A stretch of DNA of 64,000 nucleotides from Lewinellaceae bacterium. GTDB taxonomy: Bacteria; Bacteroidota; Bacteroidia; Chitinophagales; Saprospiraceae. The notes under the pieces were generated by a model. It searched no databases and was not told the DNA's origin. It saw only the letters and a program-made list of their open reading frames with translations. The stretch is from assembly GCA_020636095.1 (NCBI GenBank), contig JACJYN010000002.1, positions 1,550,001-1,614,000 on the forward strand. The letters are read 5' to 3'. Both the position numbers and the translations under genes were made by a program. Below are positions 36,301-46,202 of the stretch, piece by piece; position 1 is the stretch's first letter; each line of letters starts with the position of its first letter.

Positions 36301-39300
36301 CAAAGGCTCTCAGGCACACTTCTTCTGCCTGGCACAACACCACCATCGTATCCGGCTGGATCTCGATCTTCGTGCTGTCCGCTATAACAACTACGGTGGC
36401 CGTGTCGCTGTCCATCGAACAGCCGTTGTCCACCATCGCTACGTATTGGTATTCGCCGGGGGCGCCAGGGCTCACACACAACTCGGCGCCCGTGCCTACT
36501 TCCAGGCCATTCGCGTCGAACCACCGCAGGCTTGCCATCAGGTCACTCGGGCTCACGCTGGCCGTCAGGCAGGCCGTATCGCCTACACACAGCTTCAGCG
36601 GGTCCGGGGCCACCGAGACCATCACACTGTCCGGAACCAGCTTCACATAAGCCGTATCCGGAATGATGCAGTTCAGCCCCGGGATGCTCGCGATATAGGT
36701 ATTCATGCCGATTTCCGGGGTGATGCACAACTCTGCTCCCAGCCCCAGCGTATCGCCCGACGGGGTGGTCCAGACAATGCACTCTGCCGCCGGCGCGGTG
36801 GCCGTCAGGCACACTTCTTCGGCCTGGCACAACACCACCATCGTATCCGGCTGGATCTCGATCTTCGTGCTATCCGCTATAACAACTACGGTGGCCGTGT
36901 CGCTGTCCATCGAGCAGCCGTTGTCCACCATCGCTACGTATTGGTATTCGCCAGGGGCGCCAGGGCTCACACACAGCTCTGCGCCCGTGCCTACTTCCGT
37001 GCCATTCGCGTCGAACCACCGCAGGCTCGCCATCAGGTCACTCGGGCTCACGCTGGCCGTCAGGCAGGCCGTATCGCCTACACACAGCTTCAGCGGGTCC
37101 GGGGACACCGAGACCATCACACTGTCCGGAACCAGCTTCACATAAGCCGTATCCGGAATGATGCAGTTCAGCCCCGGAATGCTCGCGATATAGGTATTCA
37201 TGCCGGGTTCCGGGGTGACGCACAACTCTGCTCCCAGCCCCAGCGTGTCGCCCGACGGGGTGGTCCAGACAATGCATTCTGCTGCCGGCGCGGTGGCCGT
37301 CAGGCACACTTCTTCGGCCTGGCACAACACCACCATCGTATCCGGCTGAATCTCGATCTTCGTGCTATCCGCTATCACTATGACGGTGGCCGTGTCGCTG
37401 TCCATCGAACAGCCGTTGTCCACCATCGCTACGTATTGGTATTCGCCGGGGGCGCCAGGGCTCACACACAACTCGGCGCCCGTGCCTACTTCCAGGCCAT
37501 TCGCGTCGAACCACCGCAGGCTTGCCATCAGGTCACTCGGGCTCACGCTGGCCGTCAGGCAGGCCGTATCGCCTACACACAGCTTCAGCGGGTCCGGGGA
37601 CACCGAGACCATCACACTGTCCGGAACCAGCTTCACATAAGCCGTATCCGGAATGATGCAGTTCAGCCCCGGAATGCTCGCGATATAGGTATTCATGCCG
37701 GGTTCCGGGGTGACGCACAACTCTGCTCCCAGCCCCAGCGTGTCGCCCGACGGGGTCGTCCAGACAATGCACTCTGCCGCCGGCGCGGTGGCCGTCAGGC
37801 ACACTTCTTCGGCCTGGCACAACACCACCATCGTATCCGGCTGAATCTCGATCTTCGTGCTATCCGCTATCACTATGACGGTGGCCGTGTCGCTGTCCAT
37901 CGAACAGCCGTTGTCCACCATCGCTACGTATTGGTATTCGCCGGGGGCGCCAGGGCTCACACACAACTCGGCGCCCGTGCCTACTTCCAGGCCATTCGCG
38001 TCGAACCACCGCAGGCTTGCCATCAGGTCACTCGGGCTCACGCTGGCCGTCAGGCAGGCCGTATCGCCTACACACAGCTTCAGCGGGTCCGGGGCCACCG
38101 AGACCATCACACTGTCCGGAACCAGCTTCACATAAGCCGTATCCGGAATGATGCAGTTCAGCCCCGGGATGCTCGCGATATAGGTATTCATGCCAGGTTC
38201 CGGGGTGACGCACAACTCTGCTCCCAGCCCCAGCGTATCGCCCGACGGGGTCGTCCAGACAATGCACTCTGCCGCCGGCGCGGTGGCCGTCAGGCACACT
38301 TCTTCGGCCTGGCACAGCACCACCATCGTATCCGGCTGGATCTCGATCTTCGTGCTGTCCGCTATCACTATGACGGTGGCCGTGTCGCTGTCCATCGAAC
38401 AGCCGTTGTCCACCATCGCTACGTATTGGTATTCGCCGGGGGCGCCAGGGCTCACACACAACTCGGCGCCCGTGCCTACTTCCAGGCCATTCGCGTCGAA
38501 CCACCGCAGGCTTGCCATCAGGTCACTCGGGCTCACGCTGGCCGTCAGGCAGGCCGTATCGCCTACACACAGCTTCAGCGGGTCCGGGGCCACCGAGACC
38601 ATCACACTGTCCGGAACCAGCTTCACATAAGCCGTATCCGGAATGATGCAGTTCAGCCCCGGGATGCTCGCGATATAGGTATTCATGCCAGGTTCCGGGG
38701 TGACGCACAACTCTGCTCCCAGCCCCAGCGTATCGCCCGACGGGGTCGTCCAGACAATGCACTCTGCTGCCGGCGCGGTGGCCGTCAGGCACACTTCTTC
38801 GGCCTGGCACAGCACCACCATCGTATCCGGCTGAATCTCGATCTTGGTACTGTCCGCTATAACTATGACGGTGGCCGTGTCGCTGTCCATCGAGCAGCCG
38901 TTGTCCACCATCGCTACGTATTGGTATTCGCCGGGGGCGCCAGGGCTCACACACAGTTCGCTACCCGTGCCTACTTCCGTACCGCTGGCATCCAGCCAGC
39001 GTACGATGTCCGACATGCTCGCCGGGTTGACCACCGCCGTCAGGCAGGCTGTATCGCCTACGCACAGCTTCAGCGGGTCCGGGGTGACGCTAACCGTCAC
39101 GCTATCGGTGACCAGCTTGACAATCGCCGTATCCGGGATCACGCATGCCAGCCCGGGGATGCTGGCGATATACATGTTCGTGCCAAAATCCGGGGTGATG
39201 CACAGCTCTGCTCCCAGCCCCAGCGTATCGCCCGACGGGGTAGTCCAGACAATGCACTCTGCCGCCGGCGCGGTGGCCGTCAGGCACACTTCTTCGGCCT

Positions 39301-42300
39301 GGCACAGCACCACCATCGTATCCGGCTGAATCTCGATCTTGGTACTGTCCGCTATCACTATGACGGTGGCCGTGTCGCTGTCCATCGAGCAGCCGTTGTC
39401 CACCATCGCTACGTATTGGTATTCGCCGGGGGCGCCAGGGCTCACACACAGTTCGCTACCCGTGCCTACTTCCGTACCGCTGGCATCCAGCCAGCGTACG
39501 ATGTCCGACATGCTCGCCGGGTCTACCACCGCCGTCAGGCAGGCTGTATCGCCTACGCACAGCTTCAGCGGGTCCGGGGTGACGCTAACCGTCACGCTAT
39601 CGGTGACCAGCTTGACAATCGCCGTATCCGGGATCACGCATGCCAGCCCGGGGATGCTCGCGATATACATGTTCGTTCCAACGTCCGGGGTGACGCACAA
39701 CTCTGCTCCCAGCCCCAGCGTATCGCCCGACGGGGTCGTCCAGACAATGCACTCTGCCGCCGGCGCGGTGGCCGTCAGGCACACTTCTTCGGCCTGGCAC
39801 AACACCACCATCGTATCCGGCTGAATCTCGATCTTCGTGCTATCCGCTATCACTATGACGGTGGCCGTGTCGCTGTCCATCGAGCAGCCGTTGTCCACCA
39901 TCGCTACGTATTGGTATTCGCCGGGGGCGCCAGGGCTCACACACAGTTCGCTACCCGTGCCTACTTCCGTACCGCTGGCATCCAGCCAGCGTACGATGTC
40001 CGACATGCTCGCCGGGTTGACCACCGCCGTCAGGCAGGCTGTATCGCCTACGCACAGCTTCAGCGGGTCCGGGGTGACGCTAACCGTCACGCTATCGGTG
40101 ACCAGCTTGACAATCGCCGTATCCGGGATCACGCATGCCAGCCCGGGGATGCTGGCGATATACATGTTCGTGCCAAAATCCGGGGTGATGCACAGCTCTG
40201 CTCCCAGCCCCAGCGTATCGCCCGACGGGGTAGTCCAGACAATGCACTCTGCCGCCGGCGCGGTGGCCGTCAGGCACACTTCTTCGGCCTGGCACAACAC
40301 CACCATCGTATCCGGCTGAATCTCGATCTTCGTGCTATCCGCTATCACTATGACGGTGGCCGTGTCGCTGTCCATCGAGCAGCCGTTGTCCACCATCGCT
40401 ACGTATTGGTATTCGCCGGGGGCGCCAGGGCTCACACACAGTTCGCTACCCGTGCCTACTTCCGTACCGCTGGCATCCAGCCAGCGTACGATGTCCGACA
40501 TGCTCGCCGGGTCTACCACCGCCGTCAGGCAGGCCGTATCGCCTACGCACAGCTTCAGCGGGTCCGGGGTGATTGAGACTGTCACTGCATCGGTGATCAG
40601 TATAAAGGCGGTATCGGGGATTACGCAGTCTAAATTCAGGCTATCATTGATCTGAGCAATATATATATTCAATCCTGGCTGGGATGGCGTCACACAAAGT
40701 TCGCCCCCCGAACCGATCACCGTACCGCTGGCGTCCACCCACTCGATGCAATCGCGAAGGGCAGCATCCGTAACTGTAAAACACACCTCTTCAGGAGTAC
40801 ATAGGGGAATGGTATCCCCGGGAGTGATCTCAATCTTGGTCAAATCCGGAAGCACGGTAACGACAGCGGTGGCTGTATCTGAAGAGCAGCCATTACTAGC
40901 TATGGCCAGATATTGCTGGACGCCAGCGGCAGGTGTAACACATAATTCCGGTTCGCTGCCCAGCGGCAGGCCATTGATATCCGTCCAGGTAACACTTACC
41001 GTTGTATCATTGGGAGAGAACGTGGCCATTAGGCATACCTGATCTCCCTCGCACACTTTTGTAGCGCCGGCAGTCGTTACGCTGACCATCTCAGTCCGAT
41101 ATTCTAAGGTAACCGTATCGGGCGTTACACAATTTTCAGTTCCCGGCAGGGTGGCTACATACTGATTGACGCCAGGTTGCGGAACTACCGTAAGTTGAGT
41201 TCCTGTATCTACCGGCGTCCCATTGCTGTTCAACCAGACTACATATTCGGTTAGCTGCCCGGAAACGTCGATGGTAACCGGGTCATTGTTGCAAACCAAA
41301 ACATAATCGGGATCGGCAACCAGGGGTACATTGCCGGCGACTTTAACGCGGGCGGTAGCGGTGTCGGCGCTGGAGCTGCAACTACTTTGCGCCACTACAC
41401 TATATTGGTGAACGCCGGCGCCTGGTGTAAGCGGCAGGCTGGCGCCGGTTCCTATTTGCACATCATTTTCATCAAACCAGGTAATAGCGCCCGGTGGGTC
41501 GGTGGAGGTAACAATAGCTTGCAGCGTGACCGGTTCGCCTTCGCAAATGGTTGTATCGGCAGGAGTAACGGCCACCGTTATCGGGCCACAGGGACAACCT
41601 TCGATTTCCACATTTTTAGTAAGCGGAAGGCAATTATTGGCGTCCGTGATTTTAACCTGGTAAATACCCGGAGGCAGATTGGAAGGGCCGGTTACCGGGC
41701 TGTTCGAGCTATCCGTTATATTAATGGTGTAGGGCGCGGTACCGCCCGTGACCTCCACCACCTCTATAGAACCAAGGCTGGTTCCACCGGGCGAACAATC
41801 ATCCACTACCTCTACTTTCGCGTCCAATTCTTCCGGCGCCTCTACGACGAGTTTGAATTCACAAATACAATCATCCCGGGAGCTTATTCTTTTAACCCGG
41901 TACTCTCCAGCCGGCACTTCAATGGTGGCCGTTCTATTCCCCTCTACGCTCTGTATCACAAAAGTGGAATTCTTTTGCCGCACTTCGAAGGTTTCGTAAG
42001 CCTGTCCACAACCTTCAAAGACCAGGTATCCTATGGCATCCGAACAATCCGCATTCATAGCCGTCCAGCAATTATCGCAGGAAGTAGGCTCATCGATGAC
42101 CCGAATGTCGCGTTCCTCCTCACATTGCAGGGCGCCTTTGACGTTTACGCGATATAAGCCAGCCGGCAAGCCGGTGAAAGTGTAAGGATTGGTGTTGGTA
42201 GTAATGGTATTGAGATTGTTGAAGGTAATTTCATAAGGTGGGAAATCCCCCTGAACATCCACGGTAACGGTTCCGTCTGATGCCCCGCAACTGCTGGCGG

Positions 42301-43066
42301 GGGTCGCAGAAAGGAGTACGTCGAACATGCCGCTATTGTCCCGGCCGACCTCTCCGATCAGAGCGGTTTTGCATCCGTTGGCATCGGTAACAAGAAAAGT
42401 GTAGGTTCCCGTCGCCAGATTGGCGAACTGTACTGTCCCCAGGCTGTTTGCCGTCCGTGTGCCACCGGTCCAACTGATAGTAAAAGGAGGTGTTCCGCTG
42501 GTGATGTCGAGAATAACGCGGCCCGCTTCTGACATGCAATTGGCGGGGACCGTGCTGACACCCACCTCCGGGCCACCCACATTGCTAACCGCCAGAGTGG
42601 TTTTGGTATCACAATTTCGGAAGGAACCATTTCCCGACGAGACGACTGAAATAGTGACAAAATAGATGCCAGCAGGCAGGCTGTCTGCTTCATTAGAAGT
42701 GCTGACATTGCCGGACCAGGTATAGCTGAAAGTGGTTCCTGCCGGATATCCGACCGGTTCCACTTTGGCGCTGCCATCGCTTTGCCCGCAATTGGCGGAC
42801 ACAGTGATCCGGTTTACCGGAAAGTCCGGGCAAATCAGGTCGCAGGCATGAGTGGCAAAGGGGGGCCGCAGGGTGTCTCCGGCCATTAGTTCCCATTGCC
42901 AGCTTTCCAGGGCCTGCTTTTGTTCGGCTCGCTCTTGCCACTGGCAATAGCCCGGCTCGTCCCAGTGATAGGCGGTTGTGCTCCATAGTAAGGCTGGAAA
43001 ATTCCAAAGTAGCACCAGGAATGTAGCCTTGATCAATGTTGGCATGATTTTCTCATTTATTATCAT
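33323..43066 (-). CDS. Giant Ig-repeat surface adhesin with type B T9SS sorting domain
   Basis: 3247 residues. A signal peptide (MPTLIKATFLVLLWNFPALLW, the Met at position 8 being an alternative start) is followed by SprB-like repeats (GTPPFTISWTGGTRT, LATGTYTFLVTDANGC) to about residue 500. Then come more than 25 Cys-containing Ig-like domains in pairs, and a C-terminal gliding-motility-associated domain (AFTPNGDNVNDAV, YNRWGEEMF, WDGTHGGKQLPPDVYGYYL). Ten domain pairs of 165 residues are nearly identical. The ATG overlaps the stop of the OmpA-like gene as ATGA, so translation is coupled. By analogy with SprB-SprF in Flavobacterium, it is probably exported by the T9SS with help of the PorP/SprF protein at the head of the operon and works in adhesion or gliding. 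Confidence 0.95.
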   Translation of the reverse strand: MIINEKIMPTLIKATFLVLLWNFPALLWSTTAYHWDEPGYCQWQERAEQKQALESWQWELMAGDTLRPPFATHACDLICPDFPVNRITVSANCGQSDGSAKVEPVGYPAGTTFSYTWSGNVSTSNEADSLPAGIYFVTISVVSSGNGSFRNCDTKTTLAVSNVGGPEVGVSTVPANCMSEAGRVILDITSGTPPFTISWTGGTRTANSLGTVQFANLATGTYTFLVTDANGCKTALIGEVGRDNSGMFDVLLSATPASSCGASDGTVTVDVQGDFPPYEITFNNLNTITTNTNPYTFTGLPAGLYRVNVKGALQCEEERDIRVIDEPTSCDNCWTAMNADCSDAIGYLVFEGCGQAYETFEVRQKNSTFVIQSVEGNRTATIEVPAGEYRVKRISSRDDCICEFKLVVEAPEELDAKVEVVDDCSPGGTSLGSIEVVEVTGGTAPYTINITDSSNSPVTGPSNLPPGIYQVKITDANNCLPLTKNVEIEGCPCGPITVAVTPADTTICEGEPVTLQAIVTSTDPPGAITWFDENDVQIGTGASLPLTPGAGVHQYSVVAQSSCSSSADTATARVKVAGNVPLVADPDYVLVCNNDPVTIDVSGQLTEYVVWLNSNGTPVDTGTQLTVVPQPGVNQYVATLPGTENCVTPDTVTLEYRTEMVSVTTAGATKVCEGDQVCLMATFSPNDTTVSVTWTDINGLPLGSEPELCVTPAAGVQQYLAIASNGCSSDTATAVVTVLPDLTKIEITPGDTIPLCTPEEVCFTVTDAALRDCIEWVDASGTVIGSGGELCVTPSQPGLNIYIAQINDSLNLDCVIPDTAFILITDAVTVSITPDPLKLCVGDTACLTAVVDPASMSDIVRWLDASGTEVGTGSELCVSPGAPGEYQYVAMVDNGCSMDSDTATVIVIADSTKIEIQPDTMVVLCQAEEVCLTATAPAAECIVWTTPSGDTLGLGAELCITPDFGTNMYIASIPGLACVIPDTAIVKLVTDSVTVSVTPDPLKLCVGDTACLTAVVNPASMSDIVRWLDASGTEVGTGSELCVSPGAPGEYQYVAMVDNGCSMDSDTATVIVIADSTKIEIQPDTMVVLCQAEEVCLTATAPAAECIVWTTPSGDTLGLGAELCVTPDVGTNMYIASIPGLACVIPDTAIVKLVTDSVTVSVTPDPLKLCVGDTACLTAVVDPASMSDIVRWLDASGTEVGTGSELCVSPGAPGEYQYVAMVDNGCSMDSDTATVIVIADSTKIEIQPDTMVVLCQAEEVCLTATAPAAECIVWTTPSGDTLGLGAELCITPDFGTNMYIASIPGLACVIPDTAIVKLVTDSVTVSVTPDPLKLCVGDTACLTAVVNPASMSDIVRWLDASGTEVGTGSELCVSPGAPGEYQYVAMVDNGCSMDSDTATVIVIADSTKIEIQPDTMVVLCQAEEVCLTATAPAAECIVWTTPSGDTLGLGAELCVTPEPGMNTYIASIPGLNCIIPDTAYVKLVPDSVMVSVAPDPLKLCVGDTACLTASVSPSDLMASLRWFDANGLEVGTGAELCVSPGAPGEYQYVAMVDNGCSMDSDTATVIVIADSTKIEIQPDTMVVLCQAEEVCLTATAPAAECIVWTTPSGDTLGLGAELCVTPEPGMNTYIASIPGLNCIIPDTAYVKLVPDSVMVSVAPDPLKLCVGDTACLTASVSPSDLMASLRWFDANGLEVGTGAELCVSPGAPGEYQYVAMVDNGCSMDSDTATVIVIADSTKIEIQPDTMVVLCQAEEVCLTATAPAAECIVWTTPSGDTLGLGAELCVTPEPGMNTYIASIPGLNCIIPDTAYVKLVPDSVMVSVSPDPLKLCVGDTACLTASVSPSDLMASLRWFDANGLEVGTGAELCVSPGAPGEYQYVAMVDNGCSMDSDTATVIVIADSTKIEIQPDTMVVLCQAEEVCLTATAPAAECIVWTTPSGDTLGLGAELCVTPEPGMNTYIASIPGLNCIIPDTAYVKLVPDSVMVSVSPDPLKLCVGDTACLTASVSPSDLMASLRWFDANGTEVGTGAELCVSPGAPGEYQYVAMVDNGCSMDSDTATVVVIADSTKIEIQPDTMVVLCQAEEVCLTATAPAAECIVWTTPSGDTLGLGAELCITPEIGMNTYIASIPGLNCIIPDTAYVKLVPDSVMVSVAPDPLKLCVGDTACLTASVSPSDLMASLRWFDANGLEVGTGAELCVSPGAPGEYQYVAMVDNGCSMDSDTATVVVIADSTKIEIQPDTMVVLCQAEEVCLRAFAPVPECVVWTSPSGDTLGLGEELCITPEIGMNTYIASIPGLNCIIPDTAYVKLVPDSVMVSVSPDPLKLCVGDTACLTASVSPSDLMASLRWFDANGTEVGTGAELCVSPGAPGEYQYVAMVDNGCSMDSDTATVVVIADSTKIEIQPDTMVVLCQAEEVCLTATAPAAECIVWTTPSGDTLGLGAELCVTPEPGDNYYIASIPGLDCVTPDTAKIRLSPQDLAISVTPDTAKLCVGDTVTLTATLTPDTSMATITWMDDNDNIVGTGNMFVFVATQVGVFKYSATADNGCTSDTDQALIHVFAEDTKLEIEPGMQVVCTQDTVCLSVQTIAPECVVWTTLDGTVVGGGDKFCFVPEPGENIYIADIPGVACIEADTAVVRYAPEDITITVVPDTTKLCVGDTAKLTAVLNPPDPMATITWSDGTNPAGNGSMISVAPNTPGTYKYLATVNNGCTTASDLGWVIVVADDSKIEIMPSDTLLCEADTVCLTATGPVPDCVVWTNIEGDSIGSGAELCVVPVDGINYYIASVPGLDCVIGDTATIKLSVPELAVEILPSDTVVCRGDSVKLTANVVPDDAMADITWYDEDYVPLDETGSMITVSPDAAGQFTFIAIADNGCVADTALATITVVDSMKLVITPGDTVLCAPDTLKLSVGGTGSDYVVWYDENGDSIDTGMMITVVPDYGIHTYIALIPGADCVEGDTVMVKVLPDTLSLSITASDSVVCAGDMITFTAQLEPDWTMAQITWYDDLFGQVGTGDNLSVTAFAGPNTYFAVADNGCVVDTAEATVEGKELELAISADPGTICADRGEVSQLLVTGCENCTYSWDNAGTLSDPNIPNPIASPNVTTTYSVVVTDGVCLDTLSIPVVVEDCPELCPIDEFFVATAFTPNGDNVNDAVCLRSEHFDKFSEIEFMIYNRWGEEMFRKSYKVDSTDPTKIPDADFFCWDGTHGGKQLPPDVYGYYLRLVCPPTSVSDEEVSEVKGNITLLQR
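35720..40580. repeat. Ten exact-period 495-bp tandem repeats inside the adhesin gene
   Basis: A marker word in each unit (GCTTCAGCGGGTCCGGGG) begins at 36097, 36592, 37087, 37582, 38077, 38572, 39067, 39562, 40057 and 40552, always 495 bases (165 codons) apart. Two subtypes exist: four units at the N-terminal side (AVV[DN]PASMSDIVRWLDASG) and six after them (ASVSPSDLMASLRWFDANG). Within the first group, units 1-2 and 3-4 form a 990-bp duplication. It implies recent unequal exchange and will be prone to assembly collapse. Confidence 0.97.
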
Positions 43067-45975
43067 GGTTGTCCAGGATTTTTTGTGTTGGTTTGGGTGG
43101 AGAGGGTATTATCCCCTTTACAACTCTTTATATTAATGGAGGTGATTTCAACCCGTCGGTCCAAAGCGGCGGAAAGGAAATACTTACCTCCTTCGTCGGC
43201 ATCCGTATCGAGATTGGGGTCAGGGAAGTTCTCAGCCGCTCCCGAAGCCCCCAGAGGCTTAGACTCGATTTTAAAAGCACCAAATTTTTGGCGCTTCGTT
43301 GCGCTTAACCCCTTCCACGATTGTTCCAGAGATTCTTTTATGGTAGATTCAATGCAATTGATCCGGCGCACAGCAAGAGAATCATTATAACTGCTGTAAA
43401 TACCACTGACCCGCTTGCTGCAGTAGGCCTGCATATTAATGGTGATGTTATTCCCGGTCTCGAGATAGTTCCTGATGTAGGTGATAAAATTATTGAACTT
43501 ATCGAGGTTCCCTTTCAGGTCGCGGTCAAAGAAACGGTCAATACGCCCTCCTACGGTAATCGGATCCGGAATAATTTTAACCGATCCGTATTTGTCCTTT
43601 CTCACAAAATAGCGCAGGGATTCCCGCTCCAAACCTTCCTGTTCAGCCGGAGATTTGAGGTCCAGCAGGGTATCAATGCGCTCCACCTCGTTATCAAAGT
43701 TGAGGACGGTGTCGAACCTGACCTGGCCCGCGACCTGAGCCCATCTTGTCGGTATAGAATCTAAATTAAAATCCTTGTATGCCTGTTTTTTATCATAATA
43801 TGGATCGACCAGAGCGGGATTGAAACGCCCCTTCGTCGTCGTCCATTGGCTTCTCACTATCCTGCTGGGTTCATCATTGTCAAAGTAAAAAATGATGCCT
43901 TCCAGGCGATCCGGGAAGCATGGCGCCATCTCTATAGTGATGGTATCCGTACAGGTTGACGTCAACCGTAACCGATCCAGGGGTATGATCTTAGAAGTAT
44001 AAATCGAGTTCTCAGCCTTAACCTCCAGCCTGTAATCCAGCTTTGGATCCAGGCGAAAGGTTTGGTTTCCCTTATCCTCACCTGCAACGGCCCCTTCCGC
44101 GGTAAGGGCCAATGTGTAATCTTCCAGTTTCAGAGGATCCCGGGACAAACTATCCACCACTACAAAAGTCAGGTCGACAAAAGCAGGGGATAATTGAAGG
44201 GTAGCCTGCTCCTTTTCTTTCCCGTCGTATCGCCAATCCAGGCTTAGCGTGATAGAATCCGTTACGTATTTATCGTGTGAGGCTATAATTCTGTAGGTAT
44301 GGTACCGTTTTAAAGTTGCCAAAAGGGTAGGCATATCGCCCTGTCCCACTAATGTGCTTTCCACGAGGTTGCCCTTTCTACAATCGCAGTAGGTAATATC
44401 ATATATTTTGACGTTCTCTTTGGAAGTGATATTTTCCTCTTTACACCCATATACGCTAGCTTCCAGCTCCATATTCATATCGATCGGATAGGTATAGATA
44501 TCCTGGCAGCAGGCATCCAGAGAATCAATGAACCGGATGGATTCCGGGCGGTCGGAAGAGAAGAAAGCCTGGCCCCCGTCATCGGTGAGGAAGTAGTACT
44601 GATCGTTATACCCGCTGTTGTAAGGAAGCCCGAGGTTTTCGGTTGTCATTCCGTTGGCGCCGGATTTGTATACAAAATTGTCGTATAGCCCGAAGGTTGA
44701 TCCGCGGTCGGAACTAAAAAACAGCCGGCCGGATAAGGCATGCATAAAGGGGGTTGCATCATTCCACTCCGAGTTCACATCCGTTTGAGGCTCCGGATCG
44801 GAGAGGCTGCCATCCACTTCGTTGAGCCGGCAGCGCCAGATATCCAGGTTACCTTTGGCTCCGGGGGTATCGCGGTCGGAAGCGAAATACAACCACTGCT
44901 CGCCCGTCCGGGGGTCATAGCTGATGCTGGGCTGGGTAGTCGTAAACCTGGTGCTATCTACATTGATATCCAGGTATTCCGGCTCGCCCCAGGCGCCGTC
45001 CGTTTTTTCCCTTCGGTACAGGCTGCAAAAGGCGCCATCCCGGCCCTGAGGACAGTGAGAGAAATACATCCATTGCTCATTATGAGTTATGGCAGTGTGA
45101 ATGGTATGGCTAAAATCATTGGCATCGTTGAAAAAACCAGCCTGAGGCAGGGTATCCACTGTTATGATGGTATCCAGCTCTCCGCGGGCATTTCTCGAAT
45201 AAGTAGCTTTTAATACCTCGGAATAGATGCGGGACTGCCGCAGGAGCCTTCCTGGTTTGGAAGGGAATTTCAGAGAAGAGAAGTAAAGGTCGTTGCCCCT
45301 CAATACCGGTGCTATATCAGAATATTCGGAATTGACCGCATCGGGAAGGCGCGAGATGGTATCTTTACTCAAAATGATGCCTTCCGGATGGGCCTGGGCT
45401 ACGCGAATAGCGGCCTGGCAATCGTCTATACCTTTAGCCGCCGCCACATTAAAGGAGCGTTGATCATCGAGGCTAAGCGGTTCGGGGCTTTCCTTGCCTG
45501 AAGTTGGAAACACTTTGAGGTGTTGACAGAGGTTTTCATCCAGAAAAAGCTGGTAGTATTTTTGGGCTTCCTTCAAGGTGGCTACATCCGGGCGGATTAC
45601 ATTGAGGGCGATGGTGTCTCCGGCAAGGCTTTGTTTTACCCGCGCCAGGTTGAAGGCCGACCGGGCGTACACATCCATATTATTTCCCAGGCTTTCCCTC
45701 AGCAGTACGGTATAAACAGAATCGGCCTTTTTGAAATAGTTAAACCGCTGGGCTGCTTCGGCATAGCGATATTTTATATAAAGCGAATCCCAATCTCCTT
45801 TATACTTATCCTTTGCTACAAAATCGAGTACACTTTCATAACAACGAAAGGCATTATAGTAGTCCTTTGTATCAAAGGATTGATTCCCCACTTTTACTAC
45901 TTCGTCCAGGGATTGGCTGTTACCGGTGAAAGAAAAAACCAGGCCGGCCAATATGGACAATAAGACTACTCTCAT
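43063..45975 (-). CDS. TPR-PD40-OmpA envelope protein (PorE-like), paralogue A
   Basis: 970 residues from the ATG at 45975 (an in-frame TTG lies 18 bases upstream). Signal peptide (MRVVLLSILAGLVFSFTGNSQ), then TPR-like helices (about 25-190, YYNAFRCYESVLDF). WD40/PD40-type beta-propeller blades follow (IAPVLRGNDLYFSSL, WLYFASDRDTPGAKGNLDIW, RLFFSSDRGSTFGLYDNF), then carboxypeptidase-regulatory-like Ig domains. A C-terminal OmpA-like peptidoglycan-binding domain (INMQAYCSKRVSGIYSSYNDSLAVRRINCI and a final ALDRRVEI) ends it. Proteins of this layout, such as PorE, tie T9SS parts to peptidoglycan. It lies between PorP/SprF and the adhesin and overlaps the latter by 4 bases. Confidence 0.9.
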   Translation of the reverse strand: MRVVLLSILAGLVFSFTGNSQSLDEVVKVGNQSFDTKDYYNAFRCYESVLDFVAKDKYKGDWDSLYIKYRYAEAAQRFNYFKKADSVYTVLLRESLGNNMDVYARSAFNLARVKQSLAGDTIALNVIRPDVATLKEAQKYYQLFLDENLCQHLKVFPTSGKESPEPLSLDDQRSFNVAAAKGIDDCQAAIRVAQAHPEGIILSKDTISRLPDAVNSEYSDIAPVLRGNDLYFSSLKFPSKPGRLLRQSRIYSEVLKATYSRNARGELDTIITVDTLPQAGFFNDANDFSHTIHTAITHNEQWMYFSHCPQGRDGAFCSLYRREKTDGAWGEPEYLDINVDSTRFTTTQPSISYDPRTGEQWLYFASDRDTPGAKGNLDIWRCRLNEVDGSLSDPEPQTDVNSEWNDATPFMHALSGRLFFSSDRGSTFGLYDNFVYKSGANGMTTENLGLPYNSGYNDQYYFLTDDGGQAFFSSDRPESIRFIDSLDACCQDIYTYPIDMNMELEASVYGCKEENITSKENVKIYDITYCDCRKGNLVESTLVGQGDMPTLLATLKRYHTYRIIASHDKYVTDSITLSLDWRYDGKEKEQATLQLSPAFVDLTFVVVDSLSRDPLKLEDYTLALTAEGAVAGEDKGNQTFRLDPKLDYRLEVKAENSIYTSKIIPLDRLRLTSTCTDTITIEMAPCFPDRLEGIIFYFDNDEPSRIVRSQWTTTKGRFNPALVDPYYDKKQAYKDFNLDSIPTRWAQVAGQVRFDTVLNFDNEVERIDTLLDLKSPAEQEGLERESLRYFVRKDKYGSVKIIPDPITVGGRIDRFFDRDLKGNLDKFNNFITYIRNYLETGNNITINMQAYCSKRVSGIYSSYNDSLAVRRINCIESTIKESLEQSWKGLSATKRQKFGAFKIESKPLGASGAAENFPDPNLDTDADEGGKYFLSAALDRRVEITSINIKSCKGDNTLSTQTNTKNPGQP

Positions 45976-46202
45976 ATTGTTTTTTTTGTCCAAGTGTTTT
46001 TAAAAAAAGCTCTTTCCGAAAAAGCAGATAGTACAACTACTTAGTGGGAGATCTTTATCTGCGTCGGATTTTCAGGCCGTCTAATTATCTCTCCAACGCC
46101 GGGTAAAAATGGGCTCGCTGGAAAATAACGAACCATAAGTGGTCAAATAAAATGGGGATAAGTAGCACAGATGCTGGTTGAACAGGCATTTGTACACACA
46201 CG

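Noticed and set aside
35399..40576. 1725-codon plus-strand open frame over the adhesin repeats
   Set aside because: A shadow of the 495-bp repeats: it has the same period, is rich in His/Arg from the codon complement, and has no start signal or domain.
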